This document shows, piece after piece, positions 1-9,144 of a stretch of 52,463 nt of DNA. The notes beneath the pieces were generated by a model, which saw only the letters and a program-made list of their open reading frames with translations, ran no database searches and was not told the DNA's origin. Location of the stretch: positions 1 to 52,463 of the forward strand of contig CALLZY010000056.1 of the NCBI GenBank assembly GCA_937858715.1. The letters run 5' to 3'. How positions within the stretch are numbered: position 1 is the first letter of the stretch; every line of letters starts with the position of its first letter. The DNA comes from an uncultured Chitinophagaceae bacterium (lineage in GTDB: Bacteria; Bacteroidota; Bacteroidia; Chitinophagales; Chitinophagaceae). A program made the position numbers and the translations under genes.

Positions 1-50
1 GCTACGACAGCCTTACCAATCCCATCCGCATCGCTTTCCCACACAACTGA
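1..50 (+). CDS. Possible 3' end of a truncated upstream gene
   Basis: Frame 3 is open from the window edge to a TGA at 48-50 and would encode about 15 C-terminal residues ending in AFPHN. The rest of the gene lies outside the window, so the product cannot be named. The other two forward frames are also open for a short way, so this is only a weak indication that a gene ends here. Confidence 0.25.
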   Translation, partial: YDSLTNPIRIAFPHN

Positions 51-102
51 AATACAGACCGATGACAGGCTACTAACTTGCTCACCCATATTGCCTGGCA
101 AC

Positions 103-264
103 CATACAGTGAGTATGTGCAGCGGGTGATGCTGACCCGGTTGCTTACTCAAGGCCCATCGGGCCGGTACTTTGGTTGCATTCCCAGATATGGATTGCTG
201 CAAGCCCCTTCGGGGCGGCACTTTCACGCATTATCCCTCGCCCGGTTCTGTCTCCACGAACCGG
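103..264. repeat. Cluster of five short hairpins, including a two-copy palindromic repeat
   Basis: Successive inverted repeats are CATAC/GTATG (103-117), CGGGT/ACCCG (123-139), GGCCC/GGGCC (153-165), GCCCC/GGGGC (204-216) and CCGGTTC/GAACCGG (242-264). The third and fourth sit 51 bp apart and continue into the same downstream motif, GG(T/C)ACTTT. Between these copies one stem pair is swapped G-C to C-G on both arms, so pairing is preserved. This is most of the roughly 320-base stretch before the first gene. I see no gene in it; short reading frames across it simply translate the repeats. Confidence 0.6.
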
Positions 265-346
265 CATTGGGAAAGTTGTTCAGAGAGGGCTTCAGCCTTA
301 TGCAATATTGTTCATAACCAATATTCTGTGGCAGTCAGTCAATCTT

Positions 347-354
347 TATCTTTG
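347..354 (+). promoter_or_regulatory. Candidate -7 element (TATCTTTG) for the oxidoreductase operon
   Basis: TATCTTTG fits the Bacteroidota -7 consensus TAnnTTTG exactly. It predicts transcription starting near 358, about 14 nt before the ATG at 372. No good TTG/TTTG -33 element is present about 19 nt upstream, so the call rests on the -7 box and its position. Confidence 0.5.
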
Positions 355-371
355 AGGTTTAATCCCTCATT

Positions 372-1346
372 ATGTTTAAAATTGGAGTTATCGGCACAGG
401 CCACCTTGGAAAGTTTCACCTGAATAACTGGAAAGAAATTCCTGATACAGAAATTGTTGGCTTTTACGACCCGAATGATGATACAGCCAAAGAAGTATCG
501 GAAAAATACCAGTTGCCCAGGTTCCTGGATGGAGATGCACTGATTGAAGCATGTGATGCGGTGGATATTGTCGCTCCCACCAATCATCACTACGAATGGT
601 GTGAAAAAGCGATTAAAAAAGGAAAGCATGTCTTTGTTGAAAAACCATTAGCCAATACAATGGCCGAAGCAAGGGAACTGGTGAAACTGGCGGCTGAGTC
701 AGGCGTGAAATTCCAGGTAGGGCATGTGGAGCGGTTCAACCCCGCATTTCTATCGCTGAAGAATATTCCGCTTAACCCGATGTTTATTGAAGTGCACCGC
801 CTTGCCCAATTCAATCCAAGGGGCACCGAGGTTAGCGTTATTCTTGACCTGATGATCCATGATATTGACATCATACTGAGCATTGTAAAAAGTGATGTAA
901 AGAATATTTCTGCAAGCGGTGTGGATGTGATGACCGAAACACCCGATATCGCAAACGTCCGCATTGAGTTTCATAACGGGTGTGTTGCCAACCTGACGAG
1001 CAGCCGTATATCTATGAAGAAAATGAGAAAAATGCGGTTGTTCCAGAAAGACGCATACATAGGAATTGATTTTCTAAATAAGAAGACAGAAATAATAAAA
1101 CTGAAAGAACCAGGCGATTCAAATGTTTTTGCCTTTGATATAGAAACCAATTCAGGCAAAAAAACTATTGCTATTGCCAACCCTCTGGTTCCTGAAGTGA
1201 ATGCAATTAAAGAAGAACTGTCAGAATTCAAAAACGCTGTTATTAATAATTCTAAAACTGTCGTATCTGAATTAGACGGGCTGATGGCAATGGACGTAGC
1301 TCATCAGATACTTGAAAAAATAAACAGTAACAGGCTGGCAAAATAA
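372..1346 (+). CDS. Gfo/Idh/MocA family NAD(P)-dependent oxidoreductase
   Basis: 324-residue cytoplasmic dehydrogenase of the Gfo/Idh/MocA family, which oxidises or reduces sugars and related polyols. The N-terminal Rossmann nucleotide-binding motif GVIGTGHLG is at residues 5-13, the family EKP motif (catalytic lysine) at 90-92, and the C-terminal substrate domain includes GHVERFNP (117-124) and HDIDI (163-167). Length is normal for the family. ATG at 372 lies just after a -7 promoter box. The stop overlaps the start of the sugar transferase gene by one base, so the two are probably translated together. That context suggests modification of a nucleotide or lipid-linked sugar for surface polysaccharide, but the substrate cannot be read from sequence. 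Confidence 0.9.
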   Translation: MFKIGVIGTGHLGKFHLNNWKEIPDTEIVGFYDPNDDTAKEVSEKYQLPRFLDGDALIEACDAVDIVAPTNHHYEWCEKAIKKGKHVFVEKPLANTMAEARELVKLAAESGVKFQVGHVERFNPAFLSLKNIPLNPMFIEVHRLAQFNPRGTEVSVILDLMIHDIDIILSIVKSDVKNISASGVDVMTETPDIANVRIEFHNGCVANLTSSRISMKKMRKMRLFQKDAYIGIDFLNKKTEIIKLKEPGDSNVFAFDIETNSGKKTIAIANPLVPEVNAIKEELSEFKNAVINNSKTVVSELDGLMAMDVAHQILEKINSNRLAK

Positions 1347-2767
1347 TGATGCAGCAAAAGAAAATATCGATCGTATGGTATGCTGTTGCCGATTTCATTA
1401 CTGCATCGCTTGCCTGGGCTTGTTTTTTCTTTCTGCGGAAATGGCTGCTGAGGGCAGAACTCATTGATAACGGAACCCTTCAGGTTGACAGAAATTTTTG
1501 GCTGGGTATTTTCTTAGTACCTGCCGGCTGGCTGATTTTATATACATTGGTAGGTGCTTACCGGCACCTGTATAAGAAGTCCCGGCTCTTTGAATTTACC
1601 AATACATTCATCTGCACAGTCATTGGATCAGTCGTTTTATTTTTCAGTGTAATGCTCAATGATGTCCACGATGAAAACTTCTCCTATTACTACATAGCTT
1701 TTTTCTCTTTGGTCGCCATTCATCTCATCCTTACATTTTCTGCCAGGCTGGTTATACTTAATAAGATTAAGAAACAATTACTAAACGGAACTGTAAGGTT
1801 TAATACCTTAATGGTGGGCAGCCACGAAAGTGCCCTCCGCATCCTGAAAGAAACACAGAAACATCTTCTCGACGGCGGCTACCACTATACCGGGTTTATT
1901 TCAACTGACGATAATGGGATACACGGTCTGTCAAAATCGCTACCAAAGCTTGGTGTTATCAGCCAATTGGAAGAAATCATTGACAGGCATGAAATAAAAC
2001 TGGTGGTGCTGGCATTGGAGAAATCAGAACAGCGATTGCTGGAAGATACAGTAAACAGGCTCAGTGAGAAAGATGTTGAAATCAAGATTCAGCCCGACAC
2101 CTTAGATATTCTTTCCGGGTCTGTCAAAACCAGTAATATACTCGGAGCCGCCCTTATTGATCTGCAAACCGGTCTGATGCCCGAGTGGCAGCAAAACATA
2201 AAACGCCTTATTGACATCCTCTTTTCAGCAACAGGGTTACTCCTGCTGTCACCAATATTGGTGTACATTGCTATAAGGGTTAAGTTCTCGTCCGCGGGAC
2301 CCGTATTTTTTTCGCAGGAAAGAATTGGCTATAAAGGAAAATCTTTCAGAATGTTCAAATTCCGGTCAATGTTTATTGATGCCGAAAAAGACGGACCTGC
2401 CCTTTCTTCAGTAAATGATACCCGGATAACCAAATGGGGCAAAGTTATGCGCAAATGGAGGCTGGATGAACTGCCGCAATTATGGAATATATTACTCGGG
2501 GAGATGAGCCTTGTCGGCCCCCGGCCTGAAAGGCGCTACTATATTGACCAGATTGTAGCCCGTTATCCTTTCTATAAATATCTTCTTAAAGTAAAGCCCG
2601 GGCTTACCAGTTGGGGAATGGTCCAGTATGGGTATGCAGAAAATGTGGAGCAGATGATTGAAAGAAGCAAATTTGATTTACTTTACATTGAGAATATATC
2701 CCTTGGTCTTGATTTTAAAATTATGATGCATACACTGCGGATAATTTTAAAAGGGAAAGGGAAATAA
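1346..2767 (+). CDS. Polyprenyl-phosphate sugar-1-phosphate transferase (WcaJ/WbaP-like)
   Basis: 473-residue inner-membrane initiating glycosyltransferase for exopolysaccharide or O-antigen-type glycans. It transfers a sugar phosphate from a nucleotide sugar to undecaprenyl phosphate. Four hydrophobic segments (about 10-30, 51-71, 88-105, 115-138) are followed by a soluble Rossmann-like linker (about 150-250) and another membrane segment (287-310). The conserved bacterial sugar transferase domain (about 284-470) has KFRSM (338-342), RLDELP (372-377) with the catalytic Asp-Glu pair, and VGPRPE (390-395). This is the usual full-length architecture. The ATG overlaps the previous stop by one base; a second ATG follows immediately. 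Sugar specificity is unknown. Confidence 0.93.
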   Translation: MMQQKKISIVWYAVADFITASLAWACFFFLRKWLLRAELIDNGTLQVDRNFWLGIFLVPAGWLILYTLVGAYRHLYKKSRLFEFTNTFICTVIGSVVLFFSVMLNDVHDENFSYYYIAFFSLVAIHLILTFSARLVILNKIKKQLLNGTVRFNTLMVGSHESALRILKETQKHLLDGGYHYTGFISTDDNGIHGLSKSLPKLGVISQLEEIIDRHEIKLVVLALEKSEQRLLEDTVNRLSEKDVEIKIQPDTLDILSGSVKTSNILGAALIDLQTGLMPEWQQNIKRLIDILFSATGLLLLSPILVYIAIRVKFSSAGPVFFSQERIGYKGKSFRMFKFRSMFIDAEKDGPALSSVNDTRITKWGKVMRKWRLDELPQLWNILLGEMSLVGPRPERRYYIDQIVARYPFYKYLLKVKPGLTSWGMVQYGYAENVEQMIERSKFDLLYIENISLGLDFKIMMHTLRIILKGKGK

Positions 2768-2800
2768 CTCAGTTCATCACCTGTTCTAAACCATAACCAC

Positions 2801-5638
2801 TTGAAGAAATTCATTCTGTTCATTTTTGTAAGCAGCTTGGTTACATTCACTGTTGCCCAGCAAAACTACTGGCAGCAACAGGTTAACCACAACATTGAGG
2901 TTACATTGAATGACAACGAACATTCTCTTGATGGTTTTGAAAAAATCGAATACATAAATAATTCGCCGGATACCCTGCATTTCATCTGGTTTCATATTTG
3001 GCCAAATGCCTACAAGAATGACAGAACCGCCTTTTCTGAGCATATGCTTCAAAATGGCAAAACCGGGTTTTACTTCTCTTCAAAAGAAGACAAGGGCTAC
3101 ATTAACCGTCTTAACTTTAAGGTCAATAACATAACTGCACAGACAGAAGACCACCCTGAGCATATTGATATAATAAAAGTCATTTTACCTGCCCCTCTCC
3201 CTCCCAATCAAAGTATCAATATTACAACTTCATTTCACGTTAAGCTTCCTTACAACTTTTCCCGTGGCGGACATAATGGCCAAAGCTACCAGGCAACTCA
3301 ATGGTATCCGAAACCTGCGGTATATGATAAGAATGGCTGGAACACCATGCCTTATCTCGACCAGGGAGAATTCTACAGTGAATTCGGAACATATAAAGTA
3401 AACATTACTGTGCCTGCCAACTATGTTGTAGCTGCAACAGGCGAACTGCAAAATGCAGAAGAAAAAGACTGGCTGAAATCAAGAAGTAACTTTTCATGGA
3501 CACCTGTAACACAAAAAGAAAAAACTGTTTACGGGCAGGTAAAAAAAACCAGGCAGGAGTTTCCGGAATCTTCAAAAGAAACAAAGACTGTTACTTTCAT
3601 TCAGGAAAACATACATGATTTTGCCTGGTTTGCAGACAAACGGTTTATTGTAAAACAAGACACCGTTACTTTGTCATCGGGAAGAGAAGTAAATGCGTTT
3701 GCCTATTACACCAAAGCAGATAGCAAAGCATGGCAAAACGCTTTACAGGCATGCAAAGATGCAGTGCTGCATTATTCTGCACAAGTTGGTGAATACCCAT
3801 ATAATACGGTAAGTGTGGTGGAAGGACCAGAGAGTTTTGGTGGCGGAATGGAATACCCAACCATCACTGTCATTTCACCAATGCAAAACAGCAAAGCTCT
3901 TGACAACACCATTGCACATGAAGTGGGTCACAACTGGTTTTATGGCATCCTTGGATCAAATGAAAGGCTGCACCCCTGGATGGACGAAGGAATAAATTCT
4001 TTCTATGACACGAAGTATGACTCCATAAAATACAATAGCCAGGATAATATCTTAGAAAGACTTTTATTTGAAAGAACAGCAAAAGTCAAAACAGATCAGC
4101 CAATAGCAACCCCCGCTGCTGATTTTTCTTATCAAAACTATTTCCTCACTGCTTATTACAAAACGGCAGAATGGATGCGGTACGTAGAATCTTACCTGGG
4201 CACTGAAGTATTTAATAAAGCCATGCAGTCTTATTACAGGCAATGGCAATTTAAGCATCCGCAACCTGAAGACTTTAAGAGGGCAATAGAAACAACATCT
4301 GGCAAAAACCTTGACTCTGTTTTTGCTTTATTAAAAGCAAAAGGAAGCTTGCCAGCATTACAAAGATCCGGTCTGAAGTTCGCCACTCCCTTTCTTCCAA
4401 AAACCATTACCGCTCAGTTTAAGCAACCTTCTAAGCATCTCATTTGGGCAGCCCCGGCTGTTGGTTCAAATAACTATGATAAATTCATGGCAGGAATTGC
4501 AGTATCAAACATTAAAATTGTGCCGTCAGCTTTTCAATTCCTCTTTGTTCCCATGTATGCAACAGGCTCAAAAAAATTAACCGGCATAGGAAATGCTTCT
4601 GTCTCTTTTTACCCTGGCAAACTTGCCAGAAAAATAGAATTTGGAGTAAATGCCAGTACTTTCTCTTATGACAGATTTCTTGACGATTTTAGCACAAATC
4701 ATATAAACACTTATACCAAGATTGTTCCTAAAGCAAGAATAACTTTTAAAGAGAAGAGTCCAAGAAGCACCCGCAACAGGTATATTCAATTCAAGTCATT
4801 TTTATTTACTGAAGACGAATTCAGGTTTTTTGCCGACACAATTGTTACTGGCACAGATACAGCCACCGGAATAAGGGCTGTAAGTGTGAGAGACAACAGG
4901 ACACTTCAGCAGCTGAAGTTTGTAATAGAAAATTACAGGGCACTCTACCCTTTCCGCGGAGAATTGAACATTGAAAATGGAAAGGACTTTGTAAGAGCCG
5001 CTCTTACCGGTAACTGGTTTTTCAATTATCCAAAAGGCGGCGGACTTAAAGTAAGATTATTTGCAGGAAAGTTTTTCTATACTGCCTCAAAAACAATTTC
5101 AAAACAATTTGCCACCGATCGTTATCATCTGAATATGACAGGCGCCAACGGCTATGAGGATTATACTTACAGTGATTATTTTGTTGGCAGAAGTGAGTTT
5201 GAAGGCATGGCAAGTCAGCAAATTATGGAACGGGATGGCGCATTTAAAGTAAGAACAGATCTTCTTGCCAGTAAGATTGGCAGAACTGATAACTGGCTGA
5301 TGTCGGTCAATTTCAGTACAAGTATTCCGAAAGCAATAAACCCGTTAACCATACTCCCGGTCAACATTCCGTTGCGCCTGTTTCTCGACATTGGAACTTA
5401 TAGCGAAGCATGGGAGAAAAATGCAGAAACAGACAGGTTTTTATTTGATGCCGGGCTGCACCTGCCGCTGTTAAAAGAAACAGTAAATATTTATTTGCCC
5501 TTAATCTACAGCCGTGTTTATAAAGACTATATACAATCAACCATTACAAAAAAGGGACGTCTATGGAAAACCGTCTCGTTCTCAATTGACATTTCAAACC
5601 TAAGTCAGCAAAAAATATTATCCGGGATATCATATTAA
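2801..5638 (+). CDS. Secreted M1-family (gluzincin) metallopeptidase
   Basis: 945-residue exported zinc aminopeptidase-like protein. An N-terminal signal peptide (residues 1-19, ending TVAQQ) precedes an M1-type beta domain. The exopeptidase motif appears as GGGMEYP (about 346-352). The zinc site is HEVGH (373-377) with the third ligand E396, the expected HExxH-x18-E spacing. The 350 or so residues after the catalytic domain are beta-rich and not recognised by me. Translation must start at TTG 2801, because it puts the signal peptide in frame and no ATG lies nearby. It starts 33 nt after the sugar transferase stop and overlaps the next start by one base. Its role in a glycan-related operon is unclear; general peptide scavenging or envelope processing is possible. 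Confidence 0.9.
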   Translation: MKKFILFIFVSSLVTFTVAQQNYWQQQVNHNIEVTLNDNEHSLDGFEKIEYINNSPDTLHFIWFHIWPNAYKNDRTAFSEHMLQNGKTGFYFSSKEDKGYINRLNFKVNNITAQTEDHPEHIDIIKVILPAPLPPNQSINITTSFHVKLPYNFSRGGHNGQSYQATQWYPKPAVYDKNGWNTMPYLDQGEFYSEFGTYKVNITVPANYVVAATGELQNAEEKDWLKSRSNFSWTPVTQKEKTVYGQVKKTRQEFPESSKETKTVTFIQENIHDFAWFADKRFIVKQDTVTLSSGREVNAFAYYTKADSKAWQNALQACKDAVLHYSAQVGEYPYNTVSVVEGPESFGGGMEYPTITVISPMQNSKALDNTIAHEVGHNWFYGILGSNERLHPWMDEGINSFYDTKYDSIKYNSQDNILERLLFERTAKVKTDQPIATPAADFSYQNYFLTAYYKTAEWMRYVESYLGTEVFNKAMQSYYRQWQFKHPQPEDFKRAIETTSGKNLDSVFALLKAKGSLPALQRSGLKFATPFLPKTITAQFKQPSKHLIWAAPAVGSNNYDKFMAGIAVSNIKIVPSAFQFLFVPMYATGSKKLTGIGNASVSFYPGKLARKIEFGVNASTFSYDRFLDDFSTNHINTYTKIVPKARITFKEKSPRSTRNRYIQFKSFLFTEDEFRFFADTIVTGTDTATGIRAVSVRDNRTLQQLKFVIENYRALYPFRGELNIENGKDFVRAALTGNWFFNYPKGGGLKVRLFAGKFFYTASKTISKQFATDRYHLNMTGANGYEDYTYSDYFVGRSEFEGMASQQIMERDGAFKVRTDLLASKIGRTDNWLMSVNFSTSIPKAINPLTILPVNIPLRLFLDIGTYSEAWEKNAETDRFLFDAGLHLPLLKETVNIYLPLIYSRVYKDYIQSTITKKGRLWKTVSFSIDISNLSQQKILSGISY

Positions 5639-6558
5639 TGCCTGAACAAAATTCAATACAATACATAGTCCACAAAGACATTGACCTAGCCAAATGGGAT
5701 GCCTGCATCAGTCAGTCATCAAATGGTTTGGTGTATGCCTGCTCGTATTACCTGGAAACCATGGCTACAAATTGGGATGCACTGATATTAAACGATTATG
5801 AGGCTGTAATGCCACTTACATGGAATAAAAAATTCGGAGTTTACTATTTGTACCAGCCTTTTATTACCGCACAGCTTGGATTATTTGGGAATAATATTAA
5901 TGCGGAATTACTGGATGCCTTTCTTAAAGCAATACCCGGAAAATTCAGATACTGGGACATCTATCTTAACCATGATAACATTTTTGAAAGCAGCGAATTC
6001 TCGTTATATCTCCGCAGTAATTACATTTTGAACCTCAATCGGCCATATAAAGAAATCTGTCAGGGCTACAGGGAAAACATCAGGAGAAATATTAAGAAGG
6101 CTGAGAATACAGGTTGTAAAGTAATAAAAGCATTCAATGTGGAGCAGGTAATTGAACTTGCAGTGATGCAGATGAGAGAATACGATAAAAAGTCGATTGA
6201 CAATACGGAGCGTTTCAGAAAGCTGTATAGCATTTTAAGCAGTAAAAATATGGCAACCACTTACGGCATCAGTTTAAATAACCAATTGCTGGCATCATCT
6301 GTTTTCTTCTTTTCGCATAACAGGGCTTATTATATCCTCGTTGGCAATCATCCCAACGGAAAAACATTAGGCGCATCACATGCACTGATTGATGCCTTTA
6401 TTAAAGACAATGCAGGTCAGGATATGCTTCTTGATTTTGAAGGCTCAGACATACGCAACCTGGCTTTCTTTTATGAGAGTTTTGGAGCTGTTAAGGAAAA
6501 GTTCACCGGAATAAAAAACAACAAGCTTCCCTTTTATTTGAAATGGCTGAAGCAATAG
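5638..6558 (+). CDS. FemAB/GNAT-like acyltransferase family protein
   Basis: 306-residue soluble protein resembling the Acetyltransf_6/FemAB-like branch of the GNAT superfamily. Supporting features are a basic helix about residues 140-160 (ENIRRNIKKAENTG), followed by a beta-rich region ending in LDFEGSD and FYESFGA near the C-terminus, a pattern typical of these proteins. They transfer amino-acid or acyl groups, for example to envelope precursors or sugar amines; the substrate here is unknown. The ATG overlaps the metallopeptidase TAA by one base, indicating coupled translation. The gene ends 2 nt from the convergent ispD stop. Confidence 0.75.
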   Translation: MPEQNSIQYIVHKDIDLAKWDACISQSSNGLVYACSYYLETMATNWDALILNDYEAVMPLTWNKKFGVYYLYQPFITAQLGLFGNNINAELLDAFLKAIPGKFRYWDIYLNHDNIFESSEFSLYLRSNYILNLNRPYKEICQGYRENIRRNIKKAENTGCKVIKAFNVEQVIELAVMQMREYDKKSIDNTERFRKLYSILSSKNMATTYGISLNNQLLASSVFFFSHNRAYYILVGNHPNGKTLGASHALIDAFIKDNAGQDMLLDFEGSDIRNLAFFYESFGAVKEKFTGIKNNKLPFYLKWLKQ

Positions 6559-6560
6559 TT

Positions 6561-7241
6561 TTACGCCTCCGTTGCTTCTTCCAGCAGCTGTTCTGCTAAT
6601 AACAAATCGACAGGACAGGTAATTTTAATATTTCTTTCTTCTCCTTCCACTAATGAAACTTTCATACCATAGGCTTCAACAACTGTAGCTTCATCGGTAA
6701 ATTTATCTTTATAATCAATCTGGAATGCTGGTATAAGTATCTTGCTATGAAAAGTTTGTGGCGTTTGGACAAGCATTACCTTATTCCTGTCAAAAGCCTC
6801 ATTACCTTCATCCGTAAGTAACCTGATACTATCTTTCGATGTAATGGCAGGAATAGCCGTACCAGTTGAAAGTGCCTGATTGAAACACCGCTCAATAAGG
6901 CCCTGGCTTAATAAACACCTGACTCCGTCATGCACAAATATTATGGCATCCTCTTCTTCTACCAGGGAAAGACCGTTCTTGACAGATTGGAAACGGGTGT
7001 CACCGCCTGCTGTTATCTGAACCCGGTTCTTATCAAACCATGCATCAATAATTTCCTGGCCCATATCAGTATAATCTGCTGGTAACACAAGTATCACCTG
7101 CATGTCGGAATAAGAATCAAGAAAAGCTTTAAGTGTATAGTACAAGAGAGGTTTGCCCTTAAGCATCATGAATTGCTTTGGCAGATTTCCACCCATTCGT
7201 ATTCCTGATCCTCCGGCAACTATTACAGCATATTTTTTCAT
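6561..7241 (-). CDS. ispD: 2-C-methyl-D-erythritol 4-phosphate cytidylyltransferase
   Basis: 226-residue IspD, the third enzyme of the non-mevalonate (MEP) isoprenoid pathway: MEP plus CTP gives CDP-methylerythritol. The nucleotide-binding loop AGGSGIRMG (about 9-17) with the following PKQF is diagnostic. VHDGVR (about 104-109) and TPQTF later in the chain are also conserved. Full family length. It lies 71 nt downstream of rfaE1 on the same strand and may be cotranscribed with it. No terminator is visible between its stop and the convergent neighbour. Confidence 0.95.
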   Translation of the reverse strand: MKKYAVIVAGGSGIRMGGNLPKQFMMLKGKPLLYYTLKAFLDSYSDMQVILVLPADYTDMGQEIIDAWFDKNRVQITAGGDTRFQSVKNGLSLVEEEDAIIFVHDGVRCLLSQGLIERCFNQALSTGTAIPAITSKDSIRLLTDEGNEAFDRNKVMLVQTPQTFHSKILIPAFQIDYKDKFTDEATVVEAYGMKVSLVEGEERNIKITCPVDLLLAEQLLEEATEA

Positions 7242-7312
7242 AAGAATTCCTTGTTGTGCAAATATGAAAAATATTTCTGCAGATAAGCCTGACTCAGATA
7301 AACTATCTGAAA

Positions 7313-8317
7313 TTAATTTGAAGCGTTACCCCCAATAAGAGATTTGCACTCATTCAGCAGTTTGGCTTTATCAATAGCCGCCGTACCTACTTCTTCACAT
7401 ACAAGGCCTCCTGCAATATTGGCCACTTCAGCTGCAAGGTTCATATCCTTTGAAGCAGCAAAGACTAGTGAAGCTGTGGCAATTACAGTATCTCCGGCGC
7501 CAGAAACATCAGCGATATTCCTGACATGAGAAGGAATTATTGTTCCGGTATTCCCTTCCTGAAAAAAAACTCCCTTCTCTGAGAGGGTAATAAATGAAAA
7601 ACGATGATTCAGATGGCTGTTCAGTTCTTTATGAATCTGTTGTAAAGAAGCTAAAGAAACATCATCGGGTAAAAGATTCAGTGCATCTTTAACCTCTTTC
7701 ATATTGGGCTTGAAAATATCTGTGTTCTTGTAGGCAAAGAAATTTTTCCGTTTAGGATCGACTGTTGTAATAATTCTATTTTGCCTGCATAAATCAATTG
7801 CTTCTGTTATCACACCTTCAGTAAGCACCCCTTTATTATAATCTTCAAAAACAATTACGTCTGGTTTTTCCGTCTGAATGAAACTTTTCAATCGTTCAAT
7901 TAATAACCGTTGCTGTGATGGATCCAGGTCATTTGTTATCTCTGTATCAAGCCGCATCATCTGCTGATTTCTGCTGATTACACGGGTCTTCTTTGTAGTA
8001 ATCCTTCCGGGAACTTTAAGCAGATATTGTGCATTTATTTTTTGTTGGATAAATAACTGCTCGAGCAACACAGCCTCATTGTCATCGCCTGTAACAGACA
8101 GAATAGCAACCTGGGCTCCCAATGATTTTGCATTGATAGCAACATTTCCTGCTCCGCCAATCCGGTACTCTGTTTTCTCAACAGTAACAACAGGAACAGG
8201 TGCTTCCGGCGAAATACGTTCCACTTTACCCCACATATATGTATCAAGCATCACGTCACCAATCACACCAATTTTAATGGAATTAAATGAAATGAATAAT
8301 TTGTCAAAATCTGTCAT
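7313..8317 (-). CDS. rfaE1: D-glycero-beta-D-manno-heptose-7-phosphate kinase (PfkB family)
   Basis: 334-residue ribokinase-fold sugar kinase matching the kinase half of HldE (RfaE domain I, also called hldA), used to make ADP-heptose for LPS core. Motifs: GDVMLD (20-25), KVERISPEAPVPV (31-43, characteristic of RfaE1), GGAGNVA (54-60) and the catalytic GAGD (273-276). The cytidylyltransferase-like second domain of E. coli HldE is absent, so adenylyl transfer would need a separate gene outside this window. I chose ATG at 8315-8317 over a TTG two codons upstream, because the predicted transcription start from the -7 box coincides with this ATG. Confidence 0.92.
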   Translation of the reverse strand: MTDFDKLFISFNSIKIGVIGDVMLDTYMWGKVERISPEAPVPVVTVEKTEYRIGGAGNVAINAKSLGAQVAILSVTGDDNEAVLLEQLFIQQKINAQYLLKVPGRITTKKTRVISRNQQMMRLDTEITNDLDPSQQRLLIERLKSFIQTEKPDVIVFEDYNKGVLTEGVITEAIDLCRQNRIITTVDPKRKNFFAYKNTDIFKPNMKEVKDALNLLPDDVSLASLQQIHKELNSHLNHRFSFITLSEKGVFFQEGNTGTIIPSHVRNIADVSGAGDTVIATASLVFAASKDMNLAAEVANIAGGLVCEEVGTAAIDKAKLLNECKSLIGGNASN

Positions 8318-8320
8318 ACC

Positions 8321-8328
8321 CAAAAATA
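8321..8328 (-). promoter_or_regulatory. -7 element for rfaE1, implying a leaderless mRNA
   Basis: TATTTTTG (minus strand) matches TAnnTTTG exactly. It ends only 3 nt before the ATG of rfaE1, so the expected start site falls on the A of the start codon. No good -33 element is visible. If correct, the transcript has no 5' untranslated region. Confidence 0.5.
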
Positions 8329-8344
8329 AATGATAATTTCATTA

Positions 8345-8371
8345 AAAGAAAAATCCTCCCTGACGGGAGGA
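8345..8371 (-). terminator. Intrinsic terminator of the ompH-like gene
   Basis: Minus-strand hairpin TCCTCCC/GGGAGGA with a 4-nt loop (8354-8371) is followed by a U-rich run (8345-8353). It lies 17 nt after the stop of the OmpH-like gene and before the rfaE1 promoter, separating the two units. Confidence 0.9.
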
Positions 8372-8388
8372 CTCAAGATTATTAACTT

Positions 8389-8991
8389 CTATTTCTTTTC
8401 ATTTTTGTGTGTCTCGTTCAGACCTTTTACCACTTCCTTTGTAATATTATAAGTTGTATCACGATAATAAAACAAACCGGGATCATCAGAAAGTACAAAT
8501 GTGTATCCCCTGTTTTTATTAAATTCTTTTATGAAGTCTTCGATTTTCTTTTTTATATCGTTTTGTCTGCGGGCCTTGAAGTCCATATAGTCCTGCTCCT
8601 TTCTTGACCTCATTGAATTAATATCATCTTCCATCTTTTTAAGCTCCTGTGCTGCACCCTGAGCCTGCTCGGGAGTCAATTTACCTTCTTTGTCAAGGTT
8701 CTGATAGTAATTATATTTTTCCTGCAGGTTTTTAGTAGCTCCGGCAACACTTGTTTCAATATCAGTTTCCATCCTCGTTAAATCGGCTTTAAGGTTCTTT
8801 ACCAGCACAAAACCGGTAGCCACGGAGTCCATCTCGAAATAAGCAATTTTTACAGGTCTGCCCACAGAAAGCGAATCACTGGTCGCAGCCTTTGCAACCC
8901 GTTTGCTGTTCTTTCCGCCAAACTGGTTAAAAAGCAAATAGCCTGCAATCAGCGTTAGCACAACATTCCAAATAATCAAGCCGTTTTTCAT
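8389..8991 (-). CDS. OmpH/Skp-family periplasmic chaperone-like protein
   Basis: 200-residue protein with one N-terminal hydrophobic segment (about 5-24, LIIWNVVLTLIAGYLLF). A charged coiled-coil region (about 65-150) rich in Glu, Lys and Gln follows, then a C-terminal segment typical of OmpH/Skp (GYTFVLSDDPGLFYY). Skp-type proteins hold outer-membrane proteins in the periplasm. The N-terminal segment has no clear cleavage site, so this one may be membrane anchored. Start chosen as ATG 8989-8991; a TTG one codon upstream is the alternative. A -7 box lies 13 nt upstream and the gene ends in its own terminator, so it appears monocistronic. Confidence 0.85.
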   Translation of the reverse strand: MKNGLIIWNVVLTLIAGYLLFNQFGGKNSKRVAKAATSDSLSVGRPVKIAYFEMDSVATGFVLVKNLKADLTRMETDIETSVAGATKNLQEKYNYYQNLDKEGKLTPEQAQGAAQELKKMEDDINSMRSRKEQDYMDFKARRQNDIKKKIEDFIKEFNKNRGYTFVLSDDPGLFYYRDTTYNITKEVVKGLNETHKNEKK

Positions 8992-9004
8992 CAATCAGTT
9001 TTTT

Positions 9005-9012
9005 CAAAATTA
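9005..9012 (-). promoter_or_regulatory. -7 element for the ompH-like gene
   Basis: TAATTTTG on the minus strand fits TAnnTTTG and predicts a start near 9001, about 10 nt before the ATG. A TTTG is present upstream but with about 22 nt spacing, longer than the usual 19. Confidence 0.45.
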
Positions 9013-9090
9013 AGTAACTAATATCCGCACTTAGCAAATCCAGTTTTCATTTAGGAAAGGCTTAACAGTGTATCAAAACTGCCATAAGAT

Positions 9091-9120
9091 AAAAAAGGAG
9101 CAGGTTACCCCTTACTCCTT
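9091..9120 (-). terminator. Intrinsic terminator of rpoBC
   Basis: Minus-strand stem AAGGAG/CTCCTT (9115-9120 with 9095-9100) is followed by a run of U (9091-9096). It lies 25 nt beyond the rpoC stop. Confidence 0.8.
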
Positions 9121-9144
9121 ATTTATTAATGTTTGCATAACTAA

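Noticed and set aside
78-423. Overlapping open frames of about 80 codons at the left end
   Set aside because: They run through the hairpin repeats and contain repeat-derived peptides (GPSGR, APSGR); no family resemblance, and one overlaps the oxidoreductase start.
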